Source: Trichobilharzia regenti
Lineage: Eukaryota; Platyhelminthes; Trematoda; Strigeidida; Schistosomatidae
Assembly: GCA_944472135.2 (NCBI GenBank)
Contig: OX235263.1
Coordinates: 3,331,517-3,395,516, forward strand
Direction of reading: 5' to 3'
Length of the DNA: 64,000 nt
The number at the start of each line of letters is the position of its first letter. The stretch's first letter is position 1. The notes beneath the pieces were generated by a model. The model saw only the letters and a list, made by a program, of their open reading frames with translations, was not told the origin of the DNA and ran no database searches. This document shows positions 42,121-54,799 of this stretch, piece by piece. The position numbers and the translations under genes are program-made.

Positions 42121-43280
42121 GGACAAGAACAAGAAGTTCAGCAAAGATGTTGATCTTTTCGGCGATTTCATTCTCAAAAGCACCTGTAAAATCACATATA
42201 CACACATTAGTTTACATGGATACGATTATTATTTATTTATTTAATTCCACATAGTAACGAAGGAGATAATAATTTTCAACTTGATATGATATATGGCATA
42301 GGATTAGAAAACAGTTGCAACATGTGGAAAATTAATATTTGATAACTGGAGAGATAATTTTAAAGGCGAATAACAGGGGTGATAATTATTTTCAATTTGA
42401 GAGATCTAGTAGCAGATGTCATTAAAAAGAGAATCTCCAATTCTCTGAAGAGGACTTTTCCGGCAGCAACTCTAAGAGTGATATTCTCTAGCCGCCCACT
42501 ACTCTTTGGAGCAGCACAGAGAACAGACTTCCGAATATGTCCATTTCAATGTGCATATATCAGTTCACCCGCTCTTTTGAAGCCAGGTACATAGGCAGTT
42601 CTATGCAGATTTTATGAAAACATGTTAGAGAACATCATCCAGCATGGCTGCAAAGAGGAGGCACAGGTTCCATCAGAAGCACCATAACTGAACAGCTCGT
42701 CAATACCTGTCGCAGCATCTCAACTGACTCATCATTTAGTGTCATTTACAAAGTAAACAAAAATCTACCAAAGACAATCAGTGTGTTTCCGACTTCTTTG
42801 TACTGCGGAAGCTCTCGTCAGATGCATCAAAAAGCCGGAGCTGTGTTCAAAAGAAACTGGTCCAGTCTTTACAACTACCACGGACATAGTTCGGTATGTT
42901 CTGTTATCCTTCAGATTTTTTTGTTTTGTTCTCTGTGTGTCTGTATTTTTCTCTCTTTACCTTCACTCAATTCATCCCATTTTCTTTTCAGTTATAAAGT
43001 CAGTTATTTTAGGTTTGTTTCCATGCTCCTCCTGATCACACTTGTAATCCGTTTAGAATAACAATTTTACAATTATATTCTAATCCTGTGTAATTTTTTG
43101 TCTCTAAGCCTCTTGTAATTCATATCAAGTTGAAAATTATTATCACCTTCGTTACTTTATGGAATTAAACAAATAATAATTGTATCCATGTAAAATAATC
43201 TATATAAATGCGGTTTTACAGCTGCTTTTGAGAATGAAATCGCCGAAAAGACAGATATCTTTGCAGAACTTCTTGTTCTT
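42121..43280 (+). mobile_element. Penelope-like fragment between ~165-bp inverted pseudo-LTRs
   Basis: Arms 42121-42288 and 43117-43280 are reverse complements (shared GGCGATTTCATTCTCAAAAG on one, its complement on the other). Between them the + strand encodes a Penelope linker and decayed endonuclease (IKKRISNSLKRTFPAATLRVIFSSRPL at 42420-42500, then EALVRCIKKPELC near 42810). The RT core is absent. Confidence 0.75.
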
Positions 43281-43499
43281 TTCCTTAAGTTCACTGGTCT
43301 CCATACGCTGTCGAAATTGTGGCACTTACACGGTTCCCTCAGCTCCTCATTAACCTGTAAACATTGTTAACGATTCGCCTTAGTAGAATATGATCCATAA
43401 TCCAATTTACTTCTCAAGGATGCTCTGATAGTCGGAAGCGACTTAATTCAAGACATAATGGCTAAAAGTTGCATCCAAAGTTACGTGTTATTGAAGTAC

Positions 43500-44310
43500 A
43501 CGAAAACCAATTTTGAAAACTAGATGGTAGCATAAAAAGAAATTTGCATAGAAAAAGTACTTTGACAGGAGAATATACACATTTTCACAGATTCGTTCCT
43601 ATCAAGTACAAAAGAAATTTAGTAAAGACACTCAGCCACAGAGTTAGAACTATATGCTCAGGAGAAGTAATTGAAGATGAATGAATTAAGCATTGTATAT
43701 GATACTTTGAGCGAAAATAGCTATCCCGACAAATTTATCAAGAAACACATGACAAAGAAAACGGCGGAAAAGGACTACTCACTATCCGTAAACAAGAGGC
43801 CTCTTTATATACAACTACAACTCAACGGTGATATACCAAGTGAGATAATTACGACGAAATTAAGAAAATCAGTTCAAAGAACTTTTAATGCTGACGAAGT
43901 ACACCTACTATTCTCTACACGACCAATGGTGAATCCTCGACTGAACGATGAAGTGCTTAGACTAGCTAACCACCTCAAATTGTATCTACCAATTCAACTG
44001 CGCTTGTAGTGGAGCGAGTTATATCGGCCGTTGCTAGATTTTTCGTGCTGTCTCAAGAACATCTCCCAGTATGGCTTATGTAAAGGGGTAGCGAAAGCCA
44101 TTAACAGTTCGATATTAGAGCATATGGTCCAAACCAGCCACCATTGCCAGCCATAAATTGCCAAAAGCATCGAAATACCGCATGCTCCAAAGAGCACAGG
44201 CTATTGTAATTTGCGTGAAACAACCTTTAGTTTGTGTGCAAAAGAAGCAAGTTCAGTCACCCACTACTACTGACCTGGCCGGCCTTCAGTGGAGACCATA
44301 AATTCATGAA
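43500..44310 (+). pseudogene. Penelope-like element: thumb to endonuclease, broken
   Basis: Reads RKSTLTGEYTHFHRFVPIKYKRNLVKTL near 43545-43640. Next comes the linker KRPLYIQLQLNGDIPSEI...RKSVQRTFNADEVHLLFSTRP (43671-44009), then SGASYIGRC near 44010 in another frame. The C-terminal KQPLVCVQKKQVQS lies near 44220. Several frame breaks. Confidence 0.75.
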
Positions 44311-44474
44311 TTTGTATTATTGTTATCTTTCCTAATTTGCCTTTCTGACATTCAGCTTATTTTATGTTGATGCTACTGAGCTGTAATCTATCAGTATTAT
44401 TGATTCGATGTTATTTAAACAGCAACATTAATGTTGTTGTTCATAACACTAATTCATTCATTCATTCACTATAA

Positions 44475-44970
44475 TGTATATATAACTGTAGAGCCTTGTG
44501 AAGAAGAGGTTATCAAAAAGAGTATTCTTTGTTCAGTATCCATTCTTTTGAAAATATTCACTGAATTCAAGTTTATCAATTGAATATTTGAAGGAATTCA
44601 GTTTACATAAAGAGAAGAAAACTAGAATGAAATCCTATATGCCGGACACCAGCTGAGACAAGAATAGGGTCTTAAAAAAACAAAAAATATGCAGAGAAGC
44701 CAAGCACACACACACCGACCGAATCCTAAACTACAACAGCAATCAACCGATTGATCATCAGAAATCTTGTGTCAGGAAATTATCATCAAAAGCAACCAGC
44801 TATTCTGCAGTCTACAGACCTACGAAAATCTGAAGAAAAAAAACTAACTGCACAAGATGTTCATAGTAAATGATTATCTATAAAACACAAAATAATTGAG
44901 CAAAGAACATCCTTTTCGATAATTTCCTCTTCTGCTAGTACAACTATATATGCATGTTTATATACACAGA
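44475..44970. repeat. Inverted Penelope-type pseudo-LTR pieces
   Basis: 44475-44545 and 44895-44970 are inverted relatives. Positions 44519-44560 are almost identical to 35903-35943, a piece of Penelope coding sequence, so the pseudo-LTR here was fused to element-internal sequence. Confidence 0.5.
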
Positions 44971-45097
44971 ATATTCTAGAATATTAGTCAATAACAATAT
45001 TAGTGTTCTTTAAATAATATCAATTTGTAAAGTAAGATCACAATGGGATTACCACAGTTCATTAAAGATGCTTAAATTATAATAATAATAATAATAA

Positions 45098-45500
45098 TTA
45101 GAAAGATATAATAGCAAATAGAATATCAAATAAAATTAAAGAAATTTCTATAAAAAAAAGTTGAAGATCATTCAAACCTATATGGCCAAGCGGTAAGGAT
45201 AATGTCTGAACTAGCTTTTTTTGGACGCATAAATTAGGCTTCTTAGTGTGTATCCCAACAGCCTCAGCAATATTTAGTAGTCGAACTCTTAAGCCGAAAT
45301 AGAGATTCCTAGGTATGCGGTAAATAACCCTGAAAGCATGATTAACGTCAATCTTGTGTTCTGTATCCACAAGATGAGATAGAATAGCGCTCCACGAATA
45401 GATTTTGTTTGTCCTTTACTTAACCAACCACACAGGGTGATGTTCGGAAATTCGACGAGAAACACGCCTAATTGCACGACCTATGTAACTGGCACAACAA
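45098..45500 (-). pseudogene. Penelope-like endonuclease C-terminal fragment
   Basis: The - strand gives VNHAFRVIYRIPRNLYFGLRVRLLNIAEAVGIHTKKPNLCVQKKLVQTLSLP (45098-45370, read here in overlapping parts). A preceding frame carries EFPNITLCGWLSKGQTKSI (45289-45477). Confidence 0.72.
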
Positions 45501-45529
45501 GAAGAAGTGTATATATCGAAGGCTAAAAT

Positions 45530-45960
45530 CAATGGGTCAGTATACTCATTTCCTCAGCTTCGTACCCTTGACATACAAACGCAATCTGATAAAGTGCTTG
45601 GTTCACGGAGCAAGAGCAATTCGCTCGGATGAATGACTTGATGAGGAACGTAATAATACTAAACGATTGTTAAGTGAAAATGGTCATCCAGAAAAGTTTA
45701 TTGATAAGAAATATGAATCTAAAATCAAAGCAGCCCAAATTACCATCAGTTCCATAAAAGGGCTTATTCCTACAAATGCAGTTCCATGGGGAGAACATCG
45801 GCGAAATACTAATACAGTGCCTTAGAAATGCGGTAAATGCGTACCCGACTCATCTGTATCGCTGAAGCCATCTTTGGCTGTTGAAACAGAAAAGCTAAAC
45901 AGATCTCTGTGTACAGAAAAAGATCGTTCAACCTCTCCAACTTTCATGGTCTTAATCCCT
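45530..45960 (+). pseudogene. Penelope-like thumb fragment
   Basis: The + strand reads QYTHFLSFVPLTYKRNLIKCLVHGARAI and, further on, RLLSENGHPEKFIDKKYESK, the thumb region seen in the other copies. It is joined head to head with the - strand fragment at 45098-45500. Confidence 0.65.
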
Positions 45961-46379
45961 CTATGCTAAAGTACGGTAATCCCCAATCAACCAATTTTTC
46001 ATTTTGTCTATTCAATTTGTATACTCTTCCTTATTACGTCACCCGTTACTATTACTATTCTCGGTTTGAAATGTTCCCGGTTTTTCACTTGCCATCCTAA
46101 ATCAATTCCTCTTTTTTACAAGGTTAAATTCTATGCTATCAAATTTCACACAATATTACGTAACGTTTTTATGTTATTCGATTTGTCTACTAATCCTATA
46201 ATTGCACACACCCTTTTTTCAAGTTCTATCCATCCTATGAATAATTCTATCTATATATGACATTAATTTGTTTTGCCACTTGACATTTAACTATGAGTAT
46301 AATCACAAACATTTTAGTTTTAATCGCCCTTGCGAAAACGTTTCGGAACGTATATGGTTTCCGATTCATTTTAGTTTGT

Positions 46380-47640
46380 CAAGCAAATTTAAGATTTCAA
46401 TGTATCTGGTAAGCAACTGGTCTCTTTCGATGTTACCTCCCTCTTCACAAATGTGCCAGTCGTTGAGATTATTGACTTCATATGTAAAGAAGCTGAAGAC
46501 ATACCCATTCCAACATCGGAATTACGGAAATTGTTACTTTTGTGTACTAAAAATGTCCAATTCCAATTCGATGGGCGTCTATTCCGTCAACTTGATGGTG
46601 TCACAATGGGAAGCCCTTTGGGACCATGTTCAAATCCATAAAGGGAGAGAGAGTATGAGAGATCAAAATTAAGATAAATTGCATTACGCTTCAATTACAT
46701 CAATGGAGCACGAAAAATTTGTTCTGACAGTACTATTGAACATGAAATAAAATCTCTGAAGGATATTTTATGTAAGAATGGATATCCTGAAAAGTTCATT
46801 AATAAATACTCTAAAGAAACTTCCCCTTGCAAAACAATTCAAACAGTTCCAAAGAAACCTGTCTATATCAATTTGCCATTCAAAGGAGGTGACGTACAGG
46901 AAGTAGTGAAACGAAGACTCGACAAAGCCATCAAGAGAACTTATTATGCTGCAAAACTTGTTATCCTTAACACCACCACCAAGCGAGTGCTTCAACAATC
47001 TGGGAAAGACCAATCGCCAATCCTCGACACTTCAAACTGCATATATCAATTTGAGTGTGTTTGTGGAAACAAATACGCATAGGTCGTACAGAAAGGCGAT
47101 TGTCTACTCGCATGATGGAGCATTTGCCAAAATGGTTGAAAACAGCTGAGTGCGAAGTGCCAAAATCCTCAATAACAATACATCTTGTGGATTACGGACA
47201 TGATATCGACGCTGTCAAGTCATTCACTATTGTCAGCAGACATAGACAAACAAGAAGATGCTTGCAATTGAGGAGGATGCTTGTGCAATTCGTGTTTATA
47301 AACCAGGTCTCTGTGTACAAAAGGAGATGGTCGTGACTCTGAATCTACCATGGTAATACGTTTTACTTATTATTCTACCTCTTATCATTATTATTATTCA
47401 TGATTCATTTAAAACTATCCTTTATCAGTAGGATTATCTTAACTCACTTCAACACCATTAATATTATTGTTACTATAACTATTACTATTGATATTACTCT
47501 GTTTGTAATTCTCGTTATATTCCCTAATGACTAATTGTTTATCTAAATGATGTAATTGAAGCATAATGCAATTTATCTTAATTTTGATCTCTCATACTCC
47601 CTTCCTCCACTTATCTATTTGAACATGACCTGGAAAACAT
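46380..47640 (+). mobile_element. Penelope-like element with palm, thumb and GIY-YIG parts
   Basis: Motif A FDVTSLFTNVPVVEIIDF and motif B' VTMGSPLGP (46410-46625) are followed by ~80 bp of pseudo-LTR-like sequence, then the thumb (INGARKICSDSTIEHEIKSL near 46700). The linker RLDKAIKRTYYAAKL follows, then endonuclease CVCGNKYA and, after a one-base shift, IGRTERRLSTRMMEHLPKWL (46873-47336). Motif C (YVDD) is missing. The segment 46625-46701 recurs inverted at 47550-47628. Confidence 0.8.
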
Positions 47641-48106
47641 TCGCACCTGTCTTTCTGCATAACTAATTCAATATGGTTTATTTGCTTATCGGTCTTATAT
47701 CTCCCAATGTAATTCCAAAAGTATATATATACGTGTATGTAGAGTATTCAGGTGAGGAAGAGATCTACCGAAATTTGATGAATTCATTAAATCCTGCTAT
47801 GTTAAGCTGCTTTGTTGCTTGTTTTAAATACGTATCGGGAAATAAATGTTTTCAATACAAATATTATATTTTGCTACGGGATATTCCTTTCTCATGATGT
47901 ACAATTTACACGTTTTTGCTACTACTAATAATAATAAACTAATAATATGTACACATGAAAATTGACAGCATTCAAACATTTTTAAGGCCTAAAATTTTTA
48001 GAGATCACGTCGTATAGGAGAACATGTATGAAAACAGTAATCAAGAAAAACAAAAAAAAATGTAACATTTGCACAAAATTTTAACAGAATGTCGAATTCT
48101 CAAATG

Positions 48107-48490
48107 TTAAGTTAAAAGTAGTATTTCAGCCTCTTTTACAAGCTCCTGATATGATGCTGAATCTTTTTCTTGATACCCTGATGATATTAACTCTTGCTCT
48201 TTAACACTTATTAAATGGATAACATTTTCAATTTTCGATTTATTTTCCCCAACGGAATAATATGCTTTCACTGATAATCTTCCTCGTAAAACTGCTAATT
48301 CAAACGTCAATCCAAATCCTTGATGAATACCAGTATCAAATTTTTCTTGTAAGAGAGCATCAGTTCTAGCAAAGTAACCTTCTCTTACACCTGCATTATG
48401 AACCTCAGCAGCACGACGTTCCCAATCACGTGAAGCAACTTCTAATTCTGAATGTGTATCGGTTAGGCTGGTATCAAAAACATCATCCAT
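48107..48490 (-). CDS. YAE1: YAE1 domain protein (Fe-S cluster adaptor)
   Basis: Homologue of YAE1, which with LTO1 links the cytosolic Fe-S assembly machinery to the ribosome-recycling protein ABCE1/Rli1 (family knowledge). The 127-residue product starts MDDVFDTSLTD, as in animal YAE1 (VFDE near the N-terminus), followed by a WERR segment. The Gly-rich repeat of the Yae1 domain spans residues 34-70: GVREGYFARTDALLQEKF, then GIHQGFGLTFE and LRGRLS. It is close in size to a short YAE1. The ATG at 48490 was chosen because the VFD motif follows and an acceptor (TTAATTTCAG) ends 17 bases upstream, so the exon starts at 48506. The exon upstream is not identified: a 5' UTR exon or a trans-spliced leader would both fit. 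LTO1 was considered, but the N-terminal VFD...W spacing fits YAE1 better. No canonical AATAAA was found just downstream. Confidence 0.85.
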   Translation of the reverse strand: MDDVFDTSLTDTHSELEVASRDWERRAAEVHNAGVREGYFARTDALLQEKFDTGIHQGFGLTFELAVLRGRLSVKAYYSVGENKSKIENVIHLISVKEQELISSGYQEKDSASYQELVKEAEILLLT

Positions 48491-48599
48491 AGAAATATGT
48501 ATATATCTGAAATTAAAATAAGTTGAAAGTAAATGCAAATACTTTTTAAAATATTACTACTACTAATAATAATAACAATAATTAATAAATAATAATAAT

Positions 48600-48840
48600 A
48601 TTTCCTTCACGTTCCCAGTGGAGCGTAGGGCACCTTCAAGCTAGTGGCTTGAAGTTTCTGTAGCAACGGTGATTATTTTTACAGGATGGGGTTGCCAGCC
48701 TCATACCCAACCTTTCCTCTTTACCAGCATTATTATTTCTGGCTTAGCGAGGTAAAGGAGTGAGTCTGTGGCCGGGGATTGAACCCTGGACCATGTGCGT
48801 GATCGGGGAGCGTCCTAACCTCTATGCCACCGACACACTA
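48600..48840 (-). mobile_element. tRNA-like SINE (GGCACAGTGG family, diverged)
   Basis: On the - strand, a GTCGGTGGCATAGAGGTTAGGA head and a GGGTTCAATCCCC B-box relative precede a body shared with 41460-41735. Confidence 0.65.
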
Positions 48841-48844
48841 CTAA

Positions 48845-49740
48845 TAATAATAATTTTGCTTTATTCCAGAAACAGTACTAGTGGTACAGTGTGGAATTTT
48901 CAGCACATATCTACAATATTGCATATAATTTCATCGGACAGTTAAAAGGAGTATTACAAAAAAAATAAATATAAAAAACAACAACAAAAAACTCAAAAAA
49001 AAGCGAAAAAATACCAAGAAGTAGAATGGAAAATAAACACCAATAATGAAAAAATATTTCAGTATTTGGTAGTGGAAGCTATGATATGTGTATGCGTGGT
49101 GAAACAGTAACAGCTATAATCATACAAGAAGTTATGAAATGATATTTAAGAATGTTTATAGCCAAGATGATCAGTTAATTTGATTGAACAACACTAAACA
49201 ATCATAAAATAACATTTCAGGGTTTTTTTATTGTCAGCACTAATGCAGTGTTTGTTGTGGTAGTGTGAGTAATCCTGCATAATATAGAGTGGTGCTAACG
49301 GGTGATGGTGATAACGGCGTTCACAAACAAGATTGTCAGTTTTAATATTGCCGAACAAAAAAAAACAATCACAAACTATTATTACATAATGGTTAATGAC
49401 AGGACAATTTTGTAATACTCATAGTGATAATAGTCTTCAGAACCAGTAGATACACAAAAGAAGGAATAGAATAAAGTACAAAAAATGATAATAATAATAA
49501 TTTTAGGTAGCTAAGTAGGTTTAAGAGGTTGTTCACTATAGAGTATAAATAAGAGAGAATAAGGGAGAAATAAAAGGGCCAAAATTATGTTATTAACAAC
49601 AAAACAAGTCATAGGTTTCGCGCTTAACATTGTCTCTGTCGCTTAGAACACGGGCCAAATATGGTATCGTTGAGCTCCTGTACTTGGTTGTACTATTCCC
49701 TAGAAATATGCGAAATGCTTATCTCCGCGTATTATGTTGA
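48845..49740 (-). mobile_element. CR1-like retroelement, 3' end
   Basis: The start TTTATTCCAGAAACAGTACT matches 37425 and 27605. Positions 49600-49740 match the C-terminal coding end at 37855-37960. The middle is diverged. Confidence 0.65.
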
Positions 49741-49809
49741 TAAAAGTACAATAAGGTTAAATAAAAGTGCAAGGTAGTCACACCAAAATATTCAACTGTT
49801 GGTTTGTAG

Positions 49810-50305
49810 GGATTTTGGTTGATTGGTTACAGGATTTCATCATCAACTAACTGGGAGTACTGAACAGCTGTTTCATCAGCCTGATTTGGAACTCTTCAGA
49901 CGCCTACAAACCAACAATTGAATATCGATGAGATGCTCACTGGCGACTGGCCCTATTCAATTAGGTAGTTACCTGGCATTCTAGTGAGAAGTTGTGACCA
50001 GTAGGAGGTAGTGGGTAGCGGGTGTGAGGACAAATACTAGTCGAAGACATTGGATAGTGGTTGCGCTATGTCGTGAACTGGCAGAAGTTAAAATTCATGG
50101 GCCATTTGGATAGGGTCCCAATGGCTTAATGGTCCATGAACTCGACTTGTAACCAGAAGGTCCTGGGTTCGAACCCCTGTGGTGGGTGTGTACTGATGAA
50201 GAGTCCCGAACTAGGCTGACGAAATAGCTGTCCAGTACTCCCAGTTGGTTTTCCGATGGTTCTCTAACCAATGTCAGCTCATGATGAAATCCTACACTCA
50301 AATAT
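49810..50305 (+). mobile_element. Hammerhead-bearing tRNA-like SINE with a partial inverted copy
   Basis: 49930-50305 is a full + strand copy of the element at 28475-28810, with A box TGGCTTAATGG (50122-50132) and B box GGTTCGAACCC (50166-50176). 49815-49905 is a partial copy of its ribozyme end in the opposite orientation. Confidence 0.7.
50190..50238 (+). ncRNA. Hammerhead-like motif, decayed
   Basis: Stem I GTACTG (50190-50195) pairs with CAGTAC (50233-50238). The core ATGAAGA has C3 changed to A, stem II is damaged (GTCCC against GCTGAC), GAAA is at 50221-50224 and the GTC site ends at 50232. It is probably inactive. Confidence 0.55.
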
Positions 50306-50529
50306 GTTGCCAATCTACGAAGTTTATGACTGATATAAGTCACGTTACTGGTTACAGTTGACCACAGTAGCATAGAAGTACTACAGATTTTAGGATATCT
50401 TGGTGATAAAGTTTTACTTTCTCATTTGCTTAATCCCTTCCTATTTTGTCTTACAGTAACCTACGAGCTTTGATTATATTATTTCCAATTATATTACCTT
50501 CTAACTGATGTGATTACTTAGACCACGAG

Positions 50530-51530
50530 ACATAGTAATCTGTATGTTTCCGGCACAGAACTTTCCATCGGTGTGCAGCACTTCAAGTCGCCACACTCCC
50601 TCCATGTAGCACACAAACCAAGAGAACAAAGTAGAAGAAATGCATAATAAAGACAGTAAACAGAGGTGTGAGACAAAGGAATAGTAATAACGAAGGACAA
50701 TATAGTTTCATTGGGTATTATAAGTCACAAGGAGTGGATGCATCTGAGCCATCCATTGAGAACGATGAGTTTGAGCCATATCACCGATTGTCTCTAGCCT
50801 TCATTGGTTTTTACCGTCCAAAGGACCCCAACTAGTCAGGAAGTCAACACCTCCCTACGTGGCAGACTGGCTTAAACTAACTGTTGTGGATTTCATTCAC
50901 TGATGAAGCCATGTGTTGGTTTGACCGGCGCTGGTTCTTTTCCGGCCTGACCCTATGTCAGCTAACATTGCCCGTAGAGGAAAGCTATGACTAGGCATGC
51001 GTGTGTACCACATGTCCTAACCATCTCGGTCAATGTAATTCCACAGCCTCGTCGATTGATTTCCCCGCATTATGTAGCACTCGACCGAAGCCTAACCTCA
51101 ATATTGCTCACCCTATTGTACCACCTAACATGGGAGATAGAACGCAGACACCTATGATCAAAGACAGCTGGCTGGCCTTTTCATATTTTCCACTTCCAAT
51201 TATCATTGATGTCTAACTCACAACCATAAAGGAGGACGGAGTGGACTGCCGCTGAGCAGTACACACGCCCTTTGGTTGGTAGCCAGCCAGATATTACGTC
51301 TAGGCCAAAAACGGCGTAAACTGTCCATCTGTATCCGTGCTGAGATTTCGTCAGTGATCAACCCACTGGCTTTGGCTGATGCAAGTTTCCGAATAAGTGA
51401 AGCGGTCAACGCACTCCACTACTTCTCGCACTATTTCTAAACCAGGAGTCAGTGTAGTTCAGTCCTGTAACATCACCTCACATTTGGCGGGAGCGATTCG
51501 CATGCCAAACATTCGTAGTAATGCTAAACA
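50530..51530 (-). mobile_element. RTE-B retroelement, 3' part
   Basis: Contains the same 3' untranslated end and C-terminal coding remnants (LASAKASGLITDEISARIQ near 51220-51400) as 32281-33260. 5' truncated at about 51530. Confidence 0.75.
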
Positions 51531-51669
51531 TAGTGTTCTTCCTGTTTAATTCATAAGAGAAACTGTGATTAAAGATACCACTTGTGTAACACAGAAACTC
51601 CCAAAGACTACTGGATGAAAAAAGTGGTTGAAAGTAGCCCACACTAATTTTCGGATTTCTTTAATTACA

Positions 51670-51960
51670 TTATTTGTTACTTATTTAAAAACAAGCTTGG
51701 TATAATACGTGTGCCAAGAAATGCACCACACAAAAATAATAAAGCCACAAAGTGTGGAGAGTAAAAATAGAATAAGTGGGGGAGAGAAACAAAAAGCAAG
51801 TACACTTAAAGGTACACCTGTTACTTTCGCTCTCAAATTATCTCTCGGACTCCACCCAAGAAGTCGTGTTGCAAATACAACAACCTTTCTCACAGCACCC
51901 CAGTAAACGCGTTGCTCCTGAAAATGACCTAGTAACGCCAATGGTCAGTGGACTGTAGTC
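51670..51960 (-). mobile_element. RTE-C retroelement, 3' end
   Basis: It matches 20470-20800: GCTTGGTATAATACGTGTGCC against ACTTGGTACAATATGGCACC (20 bases compared), the A-rich middle and the TCTCTCGGACTCCACCC block. Confidence 0.65.
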
Positions 51961-52479
51961 TTCCTCCTGAATGACAGACAAACTGACAACCTTGGGAAAG
52001 AAGCTCCTGACGTTGCTCTGCCATTTTCCGGACCAGACTTCAAATCAAAGGCTGGGGCGGAGGAGAATTCCCTTAAGATAAACACCTGCTTTGATCCAGC
52101 GACCAGGCTATACCTCAGCCTTCTCACAAACTATAAAACAAAAATTTGTGAAAAAGTATACCTGCCAATCAGACTGCAATAATTTGAATATTAGGTGACC
52201 GTTATAGTAATACGACACAGAGATAGGGGTACACTCGCACATATCTAATTCACAACTCCACACCGTTGAATATTATTATTGTTTTCTTGAGTTCCTAGAG
52301 AAACACAGGGCTTCAGTCATACTGTTGAAGGACATACACAATTACAAGGAGCATGAAAGTAAATCAGATAACTTTAGGAAATGTATTCCCTACAGGAATG
52401 ATATCCTGATAATTTGATTACAAATAAGTGTTTCAAGTTTCAAGATGCTTACAGATCACTAAGCAGAAAGCCGCCTTCC

Positions 52480-52930
52480 TCGACAACGGGCAATGTTAGC
52501 TGACATAGGGTCAGGCTGGAAAAGAACCAGCGCCGGTCAAACCAACACATGGCTTCATCAGTGAATGAAGTCCACAACAGTTAGTTTAAGTCAGTCTACC
52601 ACGTAGGGAGGTGTTGACTTCCTGACTAGTTGGGGTCCTTTGGACGATAAAAACCAATGAAGGCTAGAGACAATCGGTGATATGGCTCAAACTCATCGTT
52701 CTCAATGGATGGCTCAGATGCATCCACTCCTTGTGACTTATAATACCCAATGAAACTATATTGTCCTTCGTTATTACTATTCCTTTGTCTCACACCTCTG
52801 TTTACTGTCTTTATTATGCATTTCTTCTACTTTGTTCTCTTGGTTTGTGTGCTACATGGAGGGAGTGTGGCGACTTGAAGTGCTGCACACCGATGGAAAG
52901 TTCTATGTCGAAAACAGACAGACAAGCAGA
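52480..52930 (+). mobile_element. RTE-B 3' end, inverted twin of 50530-50990
   Basis: Nearly identical reverse complement of 50524-50985, sharing private features such as a CTCCCTACGTGGCAGACTGG stretch not seen in the other RTE-B copies. It ends in CAGACAGACAAG. Confidence 0.8.
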
Positions 52931-53270
52931 AAGTTCATGATAGCACCTACAGAATATCCCTCGGTAAAATAGAAACAAAATGGTTCCACTGGAAAATGAA
53001 TATTTCGATCAATATGCTGTCATGTAGGAAAGTGTCAACTGTATGTATGACTGGGGTGCTTGAGACGCTCAGATTCGAAGAATAGAGACTGTTGGTCGCA
53101 TTGCTCAAATTCGTTTTTAATGGCTGATTTTGTAAGATCTTTCAGATTCATTAAATGATAATTGTTCTCAATGCACCCATAATTTTTCTCCCGTACGTTT
53201 ACACTTTTTATACATCGCACTTCATTTTACTTTTGTGAGCTTTTAGGAAGTATGACAACTTGGACCGCTG

Positions 53271-53288
53271 CACACACACACACACACA
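53271..53288. repeat. (CA)n microsatellite
   Basis: Nine uninterrupted CA units. Confidence 0.9.
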
Positions 53289-53814
53289 TCTGAAGTTACG
53301 CGCGAGAAATTCAGTTCAACTTAATATGCCTAACTAGATAAGAAAACTTAACGCAAAAGTGAACCACTTTAAGTTGCCTCATTTCAGAAAAGCACACGTA
53401 AAAAAGAACATAAAAGTTATACATATGTGGGGAGTATTGCTCAAAATTTAGATGATAACTAAATACCCCTAAGTTATTGTTATGTGACTACGAAACCACT
53501 GAAATTCTGTAGAAAATAATGTGCGGTCTGAAAATTAGTTGCAAAACGATGTTATCACTTTGCACAAACGTGGGAAACTTCTGCGCTTATGAGGAAGCAG
53601 TTCGAGTAGGTTGAAAAATTCTGCGTAAAATTAATATTCCCAGGACAGTAGGAAGTGGAAGCATATGTCCATGAATTAATTATGCACACTTTTGGTAAAC
53701 GAAAAACAGTGCATTTGGAATATTACTGTACTAGGCTACAGTACCACCAATGATATTCCTAATTGTGGTGGACTGGATTATGCGTCAGACAGTGAGAAAC
53801 GAGAAGACAGGGAT

Positions 53815-54720
53815 ATCCTGGACCGACCGACGTGAAGAACCTAGAAGACCTGGATTTCGCGCGTGGATGATTTATGTTTGATGTCACTGTCACAAAATCG
53901 AAGACTTACAAGCGAAAACCGACAAACTGGTCGAAGGATCAGCCGGCGAAGACAGGACCCCAGGTGAACATAGACAAGACGGAGGTTATGAAAATAACCA
54001 ACTAACAATAACAACAACAGCAGCAATATCCAGCGTCAATCACCATCAACGGGAGGGTTTTGAAAGAGGTTACTTCATTCACTTATCTAGGGAGCATTGT
54101 TCCAACTACAGGAGGAACGGACGAGGATGTCAAATTGAGCGAGAATCGGGAAAGAAACACATTCACTCATCAGCTTGAAACCAATCCGGAAATCTGTCAC
54201 TCAGCATCAACAAAATTCGGTGAGATATTCAATAAAACGTCAAAACAGTTCATCTATACGGATCAGAAACTTGCTGGGTCACAGAGAATATTTCCAACAG
54301 CCTGTTGCAGACCTTCATCAACGACCTACTTCGCTCTATACTGCAGATCACATGGCCAGGCCAGAAAGAATCACCAACAAGAAACTATGGGAACAAACAA
54401 AACAAGAACCAATCGCCAACCAACAAATATGCAGGAGAAAGTGGAGATGGATTAGACACTCGCTCGCTGAGGAGGCCGCTGAGTGACATCGCGCGTCAGG
54501 CCATTGCTCGAGTGGAACCAGGCCGATAGGGAAGCGGCGAATGGGACGTCCAAGAGTGACATGGAGGAGATCGTGTGAAGAGGAGTTGAAACAGTATGGA
54601 CTAACATGGATGCAGGTGAAAAGTACAGCAGAAGTGGCAAGTGGAGACGTGCGGTTGAAGCCCTATGTTCCACTAGGAACCCAAGGGAACAATAATAATA
54701 TAATAAAGGCTACCGTTGAG
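53815..54720 (+). mobile_element. RTE-A (SR2-like) retroelement, RT palm end to 3' tail
   Basis: The translation shows LEDLDFA-DDL near 53840 (motif C remnant), VTSFTYLGSIVPTTGGTDEDV (54060 on) and decayed thumb. The RTE end follows: NKLWEQTKQEPI, RRKWRWI near 54380-54470 and RPRVTWRRSCEEEL at 54545. An ATAATAATATAATAAA tail ends it. Frameshifted throughout. Confidence 0.78.
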
Positions 54721-54799
54721 AAAGCGTTGGCCTACAGAAATAGTTCCGGCTATCGACGGTTGTTTTTGGGTATCTGTACATCAAATTGAGCTGATAAAG

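Noticed and set aside
43215..43270. CTGC...GAAAAGA...GCAG structure in the 42-43 kb inverted arms, suspected hammerhead
   Set aside because: Stem I and a 5-bp stem III can form, but the catalytic box reads TTTTGAGA, losing invariant bases.
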